Shown: one piece after another, positions 8,063 to 15,587 of the stretch
How the letters are laid out: each line of letters begins with the position of its first letter
Position numbering within the stretch: the stretch's first letter is position 1
DNA from: a virus
IMG/VR virus record: IMGVR_UViG_3300033150_001344
Span: 1 to 48,749 of that record
Length of the DNA: 48,749 nt
Reading direction: 5' to 3' (one strand)
Notes under the pieces: generated by a model
The model's input: the letters and a program-made list of their open reading frames with translations, nothing else
The model's database searches: none
What the model was told of the DNA's origin: nothing
Made by a program: the position numbers and the translations under genes

Positions 8063-8383
8063 ATGCCAAAGTTGATAAAGAATTTTAGAGAAGTTGTAAA
8101 AAGAGGAGATAAGATTATCTTCAAACTAACACAAGAGCAAGAATACGAACCAAGTGTAAGAGAAAACCTACTCAAAGAGTGGGAAAAAGAGCTAAAAGAA
8201 AAGAAAGAATGGCTCAAAAAGTTTGAAGAGCATAAAAAACTTGCTATGGAAGAAACATCAAAACAGATGGACATGCTAAAAGAGAAGATTGAAAGGGATA
8301 TAAAAAATCTAAACGAAGGCATAGAAATTTGGAAGAATGTTAAGGATGAGAGCATAGCAGGTGGTCAAACCCTTACACCATAA
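8063..8383 (+). CDS. coiled-coil protein of the head module
   Basis: A 106-residue protein, very rich in Lys and Glu from residue ~25, with heptad-like spacing (LLKEWEKELKEKKEWLKKFEEHKKL...MDMLKEKIERDIKNLNEG) predicting a long coiled coil. The N-terminus (PKLIKNFREVVKRGDKIIFKLTQ) is beta/alpha. AGGAGG precedes the ATG. Its place after the portal suggests a head assembly accessory role, but no family is recognised. Confidence 0.6.
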   Translation: MPKLIKNFREVVKRGDKIIFKLTQEQEYEPSVRENLLKEWEKELKEKKEWLKKFEEHKKLAMEETSKQMDMLKEKIERDIKNLNEGIEIWKNVKDESIAGGQTLTP

Positions 8384-8404
8384 GTAAGATAAGAGGAGTT
8401 AAGA

Positions 8405-8608
8405 ATGTCAGAGCTAAACATAAACAAAGTTTTGGAGTATTTGAAAAAATTTAGAACAAGAAAGGAGATAGAAAAAAAATTTAATTTAAGCAACACAGAA
8501 AGCTATCATTTAGTTACATGGCTAAAAAAGAGTAAGTTGATAGAAGAAGAATTCATAAGAGTAAGTGGCAAAACAAACAGACAGTGGTTGTATAAAGCAA
8601 AGAATTAA
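8405..8608 (+). CDS. small winged-helix DNA-binding protein
   Basis: A 67-residue protein with a helix-turn-helix (RTRKEIEKKFNLSNTESYHLVTWLKKSKLIEE, residues ~17-45) and a two-strand wing ending in TNRQWLYKAK. This is the minimal MarR/ArsR-like wHTH architecture common in archaea and their viruses. It sits between structural genes, so it may regulate the head module or act in another way. AGAGGAGTT lies upstream of the ATG. Confidence 0.7.
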   Translation: MSELNINKVLEYLKKFRTRKEIEKKFNLSNTESYHLVTWLKKSKLIEEEFIRVSGKTNRQWLYKAKN

Positions 8609-8626
8609 TTATTTTTAAATATAAAG
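8607..8626 (+). promoter_or_regulatory. TATA-like motif overlapping stop codon
   Basis: AATTATTTTTAAATATAAAG begins inside the TAA of the winged-helix gene and is one of the close copies of the recurring motif. The next plausible start is the ATG at 8644, preceded by GAGGTAAT; the earlier ATG at 8629 is too close to the motif to carry its own ribosome-binding site. Confidence 0.55.
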
Positions 8627-8643
8627 GAATGGTTAGAGGTAAT

Positions 8644-8817
8644 ATGGGATTGTTTGATGAAGTAAAAAAATTTGTAAAAAAGTTTGTTAAAAATCCAATT
8701 AAAGCTGGTGTAGTTGCTTATCTTATATGGGATATTCTCAAAAAACATAGTGAAAGTGTTGAACCAAATCCCATAGATGAGAGTTTGAAAAAATTAAAGG
8801 AAAGGTATAATAAATAA
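8644..8817 (+). CDS. small single-pass membrane protein
   Basis: A 57-residue protein. The ATG at 8644 was chosen because GAGGT precedes it. A basic amphipathic N-terminus (EVKKFVKKFVKNPIK) is followed by one hydrophobic segment (AGVVAYLIWDIL) and a charged tail. No family recognised. Confidence 0.5.
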   Translation: MGLFDEVKKFVKKFVKNPIKAGVVAYLIWDILKKHSESVEPNPIDESLKKLKERYNK

Positions 8818-8818
8818 A

Positions 8819-9151
8819 ATGGTAACACAACCTAATTGGAATTTAGAATTTGATAGAATTGTTGAAGCTATGAGAAAAGCTTGGTTTGAGAATAAAATAC
8901 AAGATTTCTTACAGTGGCATTTGAGGTTAAACCAACTCTTTACACATAAACTACAAAGCACAATAGATAACAAAGACCATATAACACATGAATATAAATT
9001 CAACATTCCTAACGAAGTATTGAAAAAAATTGATGATTTTAACAACAATTTTCAATCCCTACAAAACGAGATTACTGCATTAAAACTTGACGCTTTAAAA
9101 AACAAAGAAAAAGATGTAGTGAAAGATGGCAAAGAAAGTAAAAGGATTTGA
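8819..9151 (+). CDS. hypothetical protein
   Basis: A 110-residue, mainly helical protein starting one base after the preceding stop. The N-terminal half is Trp- and Phe-containing (WNLEFDRIVEAMRKAWFENKIQDFLQWHLRLNQLF); the C-terminal third looks like a coiled coil. It overlaps the next gene by 26 bases. No family recognised; head accessory by position. Confidence 0.55.
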   Translation: MVTQPNWNLEFDRIVEAMRKAWFENKIQDFLQWHLRLNQLFTHKLQSTIDNKDHITHEYKFNIPNEVLKKIDDFNNNFQSLQNEITALKLDALKNKEKDVVKDGKESKRI

Positions 9152-9701
9152 AAGCCCAGAACCAGGTAATTTGCCAAAGAAAGGAGCAGACTTACTTGCT
9201 AAAGTGTATGCAGATTGTAGGGAGAAAGGAAATGATAAAGAGAAATGTGCAAAAATAGCCTGGTCAGTTGTTAAAAAGGCAGGTTATAAGGAGGTCAAAA
9301 TGAAAGAGAAGTTAGATAAATTATATCAAAACACTGTTGGAAAAAACCCAGAAATTGAAAGGTTTAAATCCCAACTAAAACTTGCATTAAAAGAGATAGC
9401 AAACATAAAAACACTAAAACATTTATTTGAGAGTTATAAATGTGAGAGGATTAAAAAACTAGTTGCAGAGAGGTTGGCAGAGCTTGGAAAGAAAGAGTTT
9501 TTAGAAAAAATAGAGGAAAGCCAAAATTTTGAAGAACAAGATGGCAGACCACCTAAAGCAGGTTGGGAGAAATGTATTGATTGGGCAAGTGGATGGGCTG
9601 ATGACCCTTCTGCTGTTTGTGGTGACCTTTACTTTAACCCAGAAACTTGGAAGTATGGAGAACGTGGAGAAACTATGAGAAAGAAGTTTTGGGGCAGTTA
9701 A
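9126..9701 (+). CDS. ChaB-like domain protein of the head module
   Basis: 191 residues in three parts. Residues ~15-55 (LPKKGADLLAKVYADC...KIAWSVVKKAGYK) resemble the ChaB-type fold often found next to phage prohead proteases. A charged helical middle (~60-135) follows, then a C-terminal Trp/Cys module (GWEKCIDWASGWADDPSAVCGDLYF). An in-frame ATG at 9300 is preceded by a perfect GGAGGT at 9290-9295, so a second, shorter product of 133 residues lacking the ChaB part may be made. The function is unknown; its neighbours suggest capsid assembly or maturation. Confidence 0.6.
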   Translation: MAKKVKGFESPEPGNLPKKGADLLAKVYADCREKGNDKEKCAKIAWSVVKKAGYKEVKMKEKLDKLYQNTVGKNPEIERFKSQLKLALKEIANIKTLKHLFESYKCERIKKLVAERLAELGKKEFLEKIEESQNFEEQDGRPPKAGWEKCIDWASGWADDPSAVCGDLYFNPETWKYGERGETMRKKFWGS

Positions 9702-9706
9702 ATTTT

Positions 9707-9724
9707 AATTATTTTTAAATACCA
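9707..9724 (+). promoter_or_regulatory. TATA-like promoter motif
   Basis: AATTATTTTTAAATACCA lies 6 bases after the preceding stop. An AT-rich leader of ~45 bases leads to the next ATG. It is one of the full-length copies of the recurring motif. Confidence 0.5.
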
Positions 9725-9768
9725 ACACATCATAACAATAAATATAACTATGAACAAGGTAGATAAGT

Positions 9769-9957
9769 ATGCCATTCGGTCCTTACAAAGACTTTACTGA
9801 CTGTGTGAAAGATGTAATGAAGAAAAAAGGTTTTAGTAAAGACAGAGCTTCGGCATATTGTGCTACTATTCATAAAAAAATCACAGGCAAGTGGCCTACT
9901 GAACAAAGCTATAAAAACAAACTTAATAGCCTTTACAAAGAACTTATACGGAGGTAG
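9769..9957 (+). CDS. small head-module protein with paired cysteines
   Basis: A 62-residue protein: DFTDCVKDVMKKKGFSKDRASAYCATIHKKITGKWP. This 'DCV...G.SKDRA.AYCA.IH' module resembles short domains found in or beside phage portal and prohead protease proteins. Two Cys about 18 residues apart may pair or bind metal. The C-terminus (YKNKLNSLYKELI) is similar in style to the helical part of the ChaB-like protein before it. Function unknown. Confidence 0.6.
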   Translation: MPFGPYKDFTDCVKDVMKKKGFSKDRASAYCATIHKKITGKWPTEQSYKNKLNSLYKELIRR

Positions 9958-9962
9958 TTAAA

Positions 9963-10118
9963 ATGGAAGTTATGAAGCCTGCTGTTTTTAAAGATGAAAC
10001 CACAAAAAATGAGCCAGTTCCTAAAAAAACAAAGCTTAAACCTACTATCAAATCTGATAGTAAAAAAACAAAAGCGGGAAAAAAGAAAGGAATTGTTAAA
10101 AAGCTACTCAAAAAATAA
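9963..10118 (+). CDS. small Lys-rich basic protein
   Basis: A 51-residue ORF with GGAGG just upstream of the ATG. After residue 14 it is dominated by Lys, Pro and Thr (KKTKLKPTIKSDSKKTKAGKKKGIVKK), probably disordered and nucleic-acid binding. It might neutralise DNA inside the prohead or assist assembly; this is inference from composition and position only. Confidence 0.5.
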   Translation: MEVMKPAVFKDETTKNEPVPKKTKLKPTIKSDSKKTKAGKKKGIVKKLLKK

Positions 10119-10132
10119 TGGGGTAAGGTAAG

Positions 10133-11293
10133 ATGAAGGAAACAGTTTTAATGAAAGAAGTTTGGGTTCCATCAGAAAGCCCATTTAGATTTGTAGAGAA
10201 AGTAGACCCGAAAACAGGGGAAAAGAGATATGTGCTTTCTGGATTAATGCTACCATTTAATAAAATAAGCAGAAATTCTGTCATGTATAATGTGGATAGT
10301 GTTAAGGCAAAACACAAACTTCTTGTTGGCAAACCATTAATGTATAACCACAAAGTTGATACTGATATGCTTCCAAAGGGGCATTTTATAGATAGTTGGT
10401 GTGAAGAAGATGGTTGGCATTACAAAGCAGATGTTGACCCAGCAGAAAGAGATTTAATTAGAAAGTTAGAAAGAGGAGATTTAAGGCATGTTTCTATACA
10501 ATTAATTGGAGGAAAAGTAGTAGAAAGAGTAAATGAGAATAATGAAACATTCACAGAAGCTTGGGTAGATGATATAATTGAGGGAAGTATTGTTCCGGCA
10601 CCAGGATTTTTAGACACAACTGCTACTTTTGCAGAGGCACTACACCCTAAACCATTGTTAGAACAAAGAGGACAAGGCAGAGGATTAGGAAGTGGTAGAG
10701 GATTGTATCCAGGAGCTGGTTCTGGAATAGGTGCACGAGCAAAACAATTCTTAATTGATAAAGGTATAGCACCAGATGAAGTTGTTGCTATGACACCAGA
10801 TGAAGCAATAGCAAAAGCAAAAGAAATAGGATGGGAGTTAGAATTTGCCATTGGGGATAAAGTAGTAGTATCAGACACAGGTGAAGAAGGAGAAATAGTA
10901 GATATTTTAGAGGGAGAGCCAGTGTTTTTAGTTCAGTTAGCAGAAGGCATAAAGAGGTTTATGAAAGAAGATATTACAACAACCACTGGCAAAGGAGCAA
11001 TGGCACCAGCAAAGATTGTAAAGAAGAAAGATGAGGAGAGTGTAAAGATAGCAGAGGAGATTTTAGAGAATTTAAAAGAGGAAGAATTAATTAATATTTT
11101 AAAAGAGTTTAAATACAAAGTAGGAGATGTTGTCAGAATACCTTATGGCATCAGTGGTGTAGCAGTGGCAAAGTATGTAGGGCAAGTAGGAATGATTATT
11201 GGCGAAGATGAGAAAACCTATAATATATTATTCCAAGATGGAAAAAAATTGAAAGTAGAGAAGGATTTGATTGATATTAGTGTGGCAGAATAA
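10133..11293 (+). CDS. XkdF-type prohead maturation protease with C-terminal SH3-like domains
   Basis: A 386-residue protein before the scaffold and capsid genes. Residues ~30-165 match the XkdF/S78-like family: SGLMLPFNKISRN, KPLMYNHKV (His73, candidate general base), RGDLRHVSIQL (Ser121, candidate nucleophile) and IEGSIVPAPGF. A Gly/Arg-rich linker follows (~180-200), then two SH3/KOW-like segments (~240-275 and ~325-380: YKVGDVVRIPYG...VGQVGMIIGEDEKTYNILFQDG). Between them lies KEDITTTTGKGA (278-289), nearly identical to residues 52-63 of the capsid protein. The enzyme should trim scaffold and capsid during maturation. The catalytic residues are assigned by eye. Confidence 0.8.
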   Translation: MKETVLMKEVWVPSESPFRFVEKVDPKTGEKRYVLSGLMLPFNKISRNSVMYNVDSVKAKHKLLVGKPLMYNHKVDTDMLPKGHFIDSWCEEDGWHYKADVDPAERDLIRKLERGDLRHVSIQLIGGKVVERVNENNETFTEAWVDDIIEGSIVPAPGFLDTTATFAEALHPKPLLEQRGQGRGLGSGRGLYPGAGSGIGARAKQFLIDKGIAPDEVVAMTPDEAIAKAKEIGWELEFAIGDKVVVSDTGEEGEIVDILEGEPVFLVQLAEGIKRFMKEDITTTTGKGAMAPAKIVKKKDEESVKIAEEILENLKEEELINILKEFKYKVGDVVRIPYGISGVAVAKYVGQVGMIIGEDEKTYNILFQDGKKLKVEKDLIDISVAE

Positions 11294-11307
11294 TTATTTT
11301 TAAATAC
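11292..11307 (+). promoter_or_regulatory. TATA-like promoter motif before scaffold/capsid genes
   Basis: AATTATTTTTAAATAC begins inside the TAA of the protease gene. It is an exact copy of the consensus. The scaffold-like gene begins 38 bases downstream after AAGGTGAT. A promoter here would give extra transcripts for scaffold and capsid, the most abundant products. Confidence 0.55.
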
Positions 11308-11345
11308 TAAACAAAATTATAAAACTATGAAGTAAGGTGATAAGT

Positions 11346-12047
11346 ATGAACGCAAAAGAGAAATTAATCAATATTTTAGAAGAAAATAAAAAACTGAAGG
11401 AGGAGCTAAAGATGGTAAAAGAAAATCTTAAAGAAAACGAAGCTAAAAAAGACCAACAGGTTACTCCGCCTCAACCAGTTTCTACTGCTTCTGGAACTCC
11501 TTTAGAGCCAAAAAAGGCTTCACAGGACGACCTTGAGAAGAAGTATGAAGAAAATGAGGCAGAGAAAGATACACAAATAACACCAGAAGAACCAGTAAAA
11601 CCAGCTGATGGAACTGCTTTAGAGCCACAAGGTGCTTCCCAAGATGATTTGGAAGCAAAGCAGGGCAAAGAAGCAAGCAAGATGGAACAAGCACCAGCAG
11701 AGGAAGAAGAAAAACCTAACGATGAAGAAGAAAAGAAAGAAGAACAAATCAACAACAACGATGAGGAAAAAGAAGAGGAGAAGCCAGAAGAAAAAGAAAG
11801 CTGGAAAGAACAGATTGAAGCGGATATGAGTAAGTTGGTTGAGATTGTAGAAGTTTTAAAGAATAAAATTGATACTCTTGAAAAAGAGGTTGAACAACTC
11901 AAATCAGGCGAGGAAAAGCCGGAAGAAGAGGAAGAAGAACCTTTGCCACCTATGACTGAATCTGCTCAACTACGAGATGTATTTGTTGAGACAATAAGTC
12001 AGCAGAAAGATGATTTCGGAAAAATTGTAAAGGAGGTTATTTATTGA
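11346..12047 (+). CDS. putative capsid scaffolding protein
   Basis: 233 residues from the ATG after AAGGTGAT. Extremely acidic and low-complexity, with predicted coiled coils at residues ~1-30 and ~165-200 (LVEIVEVLKNKIDTLEKEVEQL). Position between protease and major capsid protein and this composition are typical of scaffolds. Residues ~31-108 are two tandem 39-residue copies of a Pro/Thr-containing unit. The C-terminus (LRDVFVETISQQKDDFGKIVKEVIY) is a plausible helix for capsid binding. It ends in GAGGTG, the ribosome-binding site of the capsid gene. Confidence 0.65.
   Translation: MNAKEKLINILEENKKLKEELKMVKENLKENEAKKDQQVTPPQPVSTASGTPLEPKKASQDDLEKKYEENEAEKDTQITPEEPVKPADGTALEPQGASQDDLEAKQGKEASKMEQAPAEEEEKPNDEEEKKEEQINNNDEEKEEEKPEEKESWKEQIEADMSKLVEIVEVLKNKIDTLEKEVEQLKSGEEKPEEEEEEPLPPMTESAQLRDVFVETISQQKDDFGKIVKEVIY
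11436..11669 (+). repeat. two tandem 117-bp repeats inside the scaffold-like gene
   Basis: Unit 1 (11436-11552) and unit 2 (11553-11669) encode aligned 39-residue segments. Shared positions include NEA-KD-Q-TP--PV---GT-LEP--ASQDDLE. The copies have diverged at the nucleotide level, so the duplication is not recent. Confidence 0.75.
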
Positions 12048-12057
12048 GGTGAAAAAA

Positions 12058-13056
12058 ATGAGAGGAAAAATAAAAATTGAACAAGTAAAAGCACCTAACT
12101 TTTCCAAGTATGGAACACAGCTAACAGAGGAAGCAGGAAAAATGCTTTCTGAAGCCTTTAAAGCTAAAGGCCAAGAAAAAGTATTGAAAGAGAAATTCGG
12201 AATAACATTTAAAGAAGATATAACAACCACAACAGGTGCAGGGGCATACACAACTATGCTTTCTACAACCTTGTATAGTGCCGCAGTAGAGAATATTAAA
12301 GACATTCTTGAACTGGTCTTTATAAACGAAGACCTAAAAAACAAAGGTGGATTTGGTGCTTACCAAATACCAAGATTACAGCCAACCATTGCTTACGAAG
12401 TAGCAGAAGGAGCTGTTGTTAACTACTTTGATGAAGGTGTAGATGCAATAACTGTAACACCAAGACCTGTTGTTGCAGGAACAGCTATTACATGGCAGAT
12501 AATGAAAAGAGGTATGACAGACTTTGTAAAGTTTGTTTTACAAAATGCCGCAGATGCAATAACAAGAAAGTTAGCATCTGATATAATAAACGGTTTGGCA
12601 GTTGGAGCAGGACATACACAAACAGGCGGAACAACTTATGATAATATCATAGACGCAAGAGCAAAAGTTGAAAGTGCAACATACGGCAATGGAGTTCCTT
12701 ATGGCTTTTTAGCAACACACCTTGTGTTGAACACCAATGAAGCCGCAATATTGCAGAAGACAACAGAATGGAAACAACATGTGTATTATGCAAATGTCAG
12801 ACCAGGTGAAGAAGTTGTAATCGGCAGACCTGCATTGATGTTTGGTAATATGAAGATAGTAATGACACCATTCCTAACAGAGGCAAAGTATTTGGTATTA
12901 GACAGCAAGAAAGCTGCAATGCTTATCAAAGAAAGTGATTTAGAAACCTTTGAAGGAGCAATACCTGGAAGACCTTACGACAGAGAAGTTGTAGGATTGA
13001 TGTCTTACATCTTGGCAGTGATATATCCAAAGGCTATCTGCAAAGGAACAAGTTAA
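12058..13056 (+). CDS. major capsid protein, HK97 fold
   Basis: 332 residues from the ATG after GAGGTG. The position after protease and scaffold, and the sequence character (N-terminal arm, DILELVFINEDLKNKGGFGAYQIPRLQP, then alternating A- and P-domain segments, ending DREVVGLMSYILAVIYPKA), fit an HK97-type capsid. A helical N-terminal stretch (~15-50) precedes KEDITTTTGAGAY (52-64), which may mark a proteolytic maturation site because the same motif occurs in the protease. The mature protein would then be ~275 residues. The exact cleavage point is inference. Confidence 0.85.
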   Translation: MRGKIKIEQVKAPNFSKYGTQLTEEAGKMLSEAFKAKGQEKVLKEKFGITFKEDITTTTGAGAYTTMLSTTLYSAAVENIKDILELVFINEDLKNKGGFGAYQIPRLQPTIAYEVAEGAVVNYFDEGVDAITVTPRPVVAGTAITWQIMKRGMTDFVKFVLQNAADAITRKLASDIINGLAVGAGHTQTGGTTYDNIIDARAKVESATYGNGVPYGFLATHLVLNTNEAAILQKTTEWKQHVYYANVRPGEEVVIGRPALMFGNMKIVMTPFLTEAKYLVLDSKKAAMLIKESDLETFEGAIPGRPYDREVVGLMSYILAVIYPKAICKGTS

Positions 13057-13068
13057 AGCACTGCATAA

Positions 13069-13085
13069 ACAAAATTTTTTATTTT
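13069..13085 (+). terminator. T-rich tract after the capsid gene
   Basis: AAAATTTTTTATTTTCC lies shortly after the capsid stop in a 94-base gap without a gene. Archaeal transcription stops at such oligo-T runs. Read-through into the decoration gene is likely because no clear promoter follows. Confidence 0.45.
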
Positions 13086-13150
13086 CCACTTTGTGTATAT
13101 CCCAGCAGGGAGTTATCCAAATAGGAGTTAAACCAAATGGAGGTGTAAAA

Positions 13151-13498
13151 ATGAAATCATATATATTGAGTGCAACCGCAGGAACAGGCGGAGTAGAAGC
13201 AGGAAAGTTTGTAAAGCAAGATGGTAGTGGTGGAGTTATAGTAAATGATGACCCAACAACTGCTAAAGGAATAGCAAACGCAACAAAAAGTGCAGGCGAT
13301 AAAGTAGGAGTTATAAAGAAGGGAATTGTAAAAGTTCCTGCAACAGTAGTAGGAACATACAACATCTTTGATGATGTTGAACTTGACACAGATGGACAAA
13401 CAGTAAAAGTTGGAAGCACAAACAAAATAGGCGTTGCTGTTGAAACAAAAACCACAACCGCTGACGATAACTCACTATATATTTTAGTTGATTTATAA
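13151..13498 (+). CDS. DUF2190-like capsid decoration protein
   Basis: 115 residues from the ATG after GGAGGTG. The whole chain is beta-rich with Gly, Val and Thr: ILSATAGTGGVEAGKFVKQDGSGGVIVNDD...GIANATKSAGDKVGVIKKGIVKVPAT and a terminal NSLYILVDL. Phage decoration/stabilisation proteins of the DUF2190 type have this 'GD.V.V...G...V' layout and sit directly after the capsid gene. It probably binds the mature capsid surface. Confidence 0.7.
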   Translation: MKSYILSATAGTGGVEAGKFVKQDGSGGVIVNDDPTTAKGIANATKSAGDKVGVIKKGIVKVPATVVGTYNIFDDVELDTDGQTVKVGSTNKIGVAVETKTTTADDNSLYILVDL

Positions 13499-13540
13499 GG
13501 GAAGTGAAGTGATTTTTACAATCTTCCTTTATTTTTCAAT
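13499..13540 (+). terminator. hairpin plus T-rich terminator after the decoration gene
   Basis: GGGAAG directly after the stop codon can pair with CTTCC at 13523-13527, followed by TTTATTTTTC. A similar 'stop-GGGAAGT ... TTCCTTTAT' arrangement follows the tail-fibre gene near 36896. Confidence 0.45.
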
Positions 13541-13573
13541 TTAAAATAAAATCCGAGAAGGAGGTAAAAGAAA

Positions 13574-13927
13574 ATGTTAAGAGTTAGATTAGCCGAAAGT
13601 TATCCAAACTGGTATTGGAATAGTGGTAGTGGAGTTACTCTACTAAAGGAAAATAGAGAAGGAATAGAAGTAAACGAAGATGACAGAATGATTAGAATAG
13701 CATTAGAGCAAGGATTTTTAGAAGTGGTAAGTGATGAAGAATTAAAGAAAGTAAAGGCAGAAAATAAGCCAAAAGATGAGAGTAAGATTATAACAGACAC
13801 TCCACAAAATCCTAAAATTATAAAGGAGATTGTAACTCCACAGAATACTGAGGAAATTAAAAAAATAAAGGAGGACGCAGTCTCCGATGGAAGTTATAAT
13901 CAAGAATCCACAGATAAAGGAAATTAG
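13574..13927 (+). CDS. hypothetical head-completion-region protein
   Basis: 117 residues. AAGGAGG precedes the ATG. Residues 1-60 (MLRVRLAESYPNWYWNSGSGVTLLKEN...RIALEQGFLEVVSDEEL) look like a small alpha/beta domain of the type found beside decoration genes; the remainder is a charged, probably disordered tail (NPKIIKEIVTPQNTEEIKKIKED). It overlaps the next gene by 41 bases. Function unknown. Confidence 0.55.
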   Translation: MLRVRLAESYPNWYWNSGSGVTLLKENREGIEVNEDDRMIRIALEQGFLEVVSDEELKKVKAENKPKDESKIITDTPQNPKIIKEIVTPQNTEEIKKIKEDAVSDGSYNQESTDKGN

Positions 13928-14207
13928 TTTTAAAGACTATGAAAAATATTTCATGGAAGGATTGAGAAATCCTGACCAACCTTTTCATATTTTATTCTAT
14001 AAAAAACTTCCAGATGGTATAAGAATTTCTTTCTCTTGGGATAATTTTATAATCACTACTTTTGTTTCTTACTCACAAATAGTTGAGATTTATAAAAATC
14101 AAAACCTAAATGTAGCTGATGTAGTTCTCTCTAATAAAGAAGACCATCCTATCCTGCTTAAATTTTATAGCGATTACCTTTTCAATAGAGGTATTCCGGA
14201 AAAATGA
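13887..14207 (+). CDS. hypothetical protein
   Basis: A 106-residue alpha/beta protein with aromatic-rich strands (FHILFYKKLPDGIRISFSWDNFIITTFVSYSQIVEIYKN). GGAGG lies upstream within the preceding gene. Its stop overlaps the holin start (ATGA). No family recognised. Confidence 0.55.
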   Translation: MEVIIKNPQIKEISFKDYEKYFMEGLRNPDQPFHILFYKKLPDGIRISFSWDNFIITTFVSYSQIVEIYKNQNLNVADVVLSNKEDHPILLKFYSDYLFNRGIPEK

Positions 14208-14704
14208 GGTCAATGGTAATGATTGAAGCAAAAAACACATCAAATATAGTTATACATAACCTTGGAAATATTTTTAAAAATAATGTTTTTAAACTACCTA
14301 TTGCCATATTGATTGGGTTATTTGGCGAGGTAAACACTTTAATTTATGTTTTGTTTGGTTTAGTGTTTTTGGATATTATATCAGGAGTTTGTGTTGCTAT
14401 AAAAAATAAAAGGTTCAGCAGTTATGGTTTTAGCAGGGCAGTATGGAAACTACTTGCTTATATTTTTGTTATATTTGCAGTAAGGTTAATGGAGATAGGA
14501 GCATTGAATGAAACTACTGCTTTTATATCACTAATAATTGGTATGTTATGTATGACCGAAGGTATTAGTGTGATAGAGAACTCTGTCTTGTTAGGAGTTC
14601 CTTTACCCAAAACTGTTTTAAAATTGATGAAGAATGATAATCATTACAAAGCCAAAAAGTTAAGGGCTGATGGAAAAAACCAACAAAGATTGAGGTTGTA
14701 TTAA
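14204..14704 (+). CDS. holin, phage_holin_4 (phi29/Cp-1-like) family
   Basis: 166 residues with three or four membrane segments: KLPIAILIGLFGEVNTLIYVLFGLVFLDIISGVCVAIKN, WKLLAYIFVIFAVRLMEI and FISLIIGMLCMTEGISVIENSVLLGV. The 'LD..SG...A.KN..FSS.G' and 'TEGISVIENSVLLGVPLP' motifs are hallmarks of this holin family, which permeabilises the membrane at lysis. The C-terminus is basic. An ATG at 14219 is an alternative start that could give a dual-start pair. Its location in the head region, ~5 kb from the first candidate lysin, is unusual. Confidence 0.8.
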   Translation: MRSMVMIEAKNTSNIVIHNLGNIFKNNVFKLPIAILIGLFGEVNTLIYVLFGLVFLDIISGVCVAIKNKRFSSYGFSRAVWKLLAYIFVIFAVRLMEIGALNETTAFISLIIGMLCMTEGISVIENSVLLGVPLPKTVLKLMKNDNHYKAKKLRADGKNQQRLRLY

Positions 14705-14705
14705 A

Positions 14706-15362
14706 ATGGCAACTGTCTTAACTGATATAAAAGGCGAAAGATTTGTTGATACAGTTTTGAGAACAGATGGTAGAAATGCCCTTTGTGTTGATATGAGGGC
14801 AGATGTTCAAATAGGGGCAGTTGAGATTAAGGATAGAGATAGTGATGATAGATGTGATGTTGTTTTAAGGGATGATGGCAAGTATGCTTTAGCAGTAGAT
14901 ATGCAGTCAGATATTGAGATAGGAGCAGTAGAGATAAAAGATGCCATCACTGACAACAGAGCAACTGTAATACAACAAGGCAGTGTAGGAGCATTAGTTG
15001 TTAGCCAATTAGATGATGTTTTGAAAGCCACTGTTAATATTTATGGAGATGCTTCTGTCAGCTATGATTCAACAGTTACACTTGCGAGCTATACAGTTCC
15101 TACTGGCAAGACATTTAAGTTTAGTGGCGTGATTGTTGGGGGAAATGCAGATGGGGAGTTTTATGTTGAAGTTGGAGGAACAAGAATAGCTTTGATAAGG
15201 AATAGCATTAGTGCAAGAACAATAATGGCAAAATTTTGGAACGACATCACGGTGAATAGTGGAGGAGTAGTTGAGGTAAAGGTAAAGAATATAAGTTGGG
15301 TTAAAAAAAGCACAAAACAGTTTGAAGCTACTATAAATGGCTATACTGTTGTAAGTGCATAA
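14706..15362 (+). CDS. beta-rich repeat protein, probable virion or surface protein
   Basis: 218 residues. The N-terminal half holds two adjacent copies of a ~43-residue unit (RFVDTVLRTDGRNALCVDM...VQIGAVEIKD, then RCDVVLRDDGKYALAVDM...IEIGAVEIKD) and a third partial copy. The C-terminal half (~110-218) looks like a beta sandwich (VTLASYTVPTGKTFKFSGVIVGGNADGEFYVEVGG). Such DG-x-x-A-L-x-V repeats occur in phage structural proteins. It starts one base after the holin stop and may form spikes or fibres, possibly on the capsid. Confidence 0.6.
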   Translation: MATVLTDIKGERFVDTVLRTDGRNALCVDMRADVQIGAVEIKDRDSDDRCDVVLRDDGKYALAVDMQSDIEIGAVEIKDAITDNRATVIQQGSVGALVVSQLDDVLKATVNIYGDASVSYDSTVTLASYTVPTGKTFKFSGVIVGGNADGEFYVEVGGTRIALIRNSISARTIMAKFWNDITVNSGGVVEVKVKNISWVKKSTKQFEATINGYTVVSA

Positions 15363-15372
15363 GGAGGTTTAG

Positions 15373-15585
15373 ATGGAAAGTTTAAAAATCAAGAAAGCAC
15401 AACTTCAAAAGAAAAGGCTTGAACTCCAAATTGATGAGTTTGAGGTTAGGATTTTAGACTTACAAACAGAAATTGATAATATTAAAAATAAAATAGAAAA
15501 AACTCGGGAAGAGATTTTACTAAAAGAGGAAGAAATTAAATCTATGAAGAAGGAAAAAGAAGAAAATATAGATGGAGGTAATTGA
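15373..15585 (+). CDS. small coiled-coil protein A
   Basis: 70 residues, nearly all heptad-like (LKIKKAQLQKKRLELQIDEFEVRILDLQTEIDNIKNKIEKTREEI). AGGAGG precedes the ATG. It is paired with the beta-repeat gene that follows, and a similar pair comes next, so it may be a stalk or assembly partner. Confidence 0.6.
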   Translation: MESLKIKKAQLQKKRLELQIDEFEVRILDLQTEIDNIKNKIEKTREEILLKEEEIKSMKKEKEENIDGGN

Positions 15586-15587
15586 AA

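Noticed and set aside
11632-11829. Lys-rich ORF inside the scaffold gene
   Set aside because: A frame-shifted reading of the GAA/GAG-rich scaffold sequence; composition artefact.
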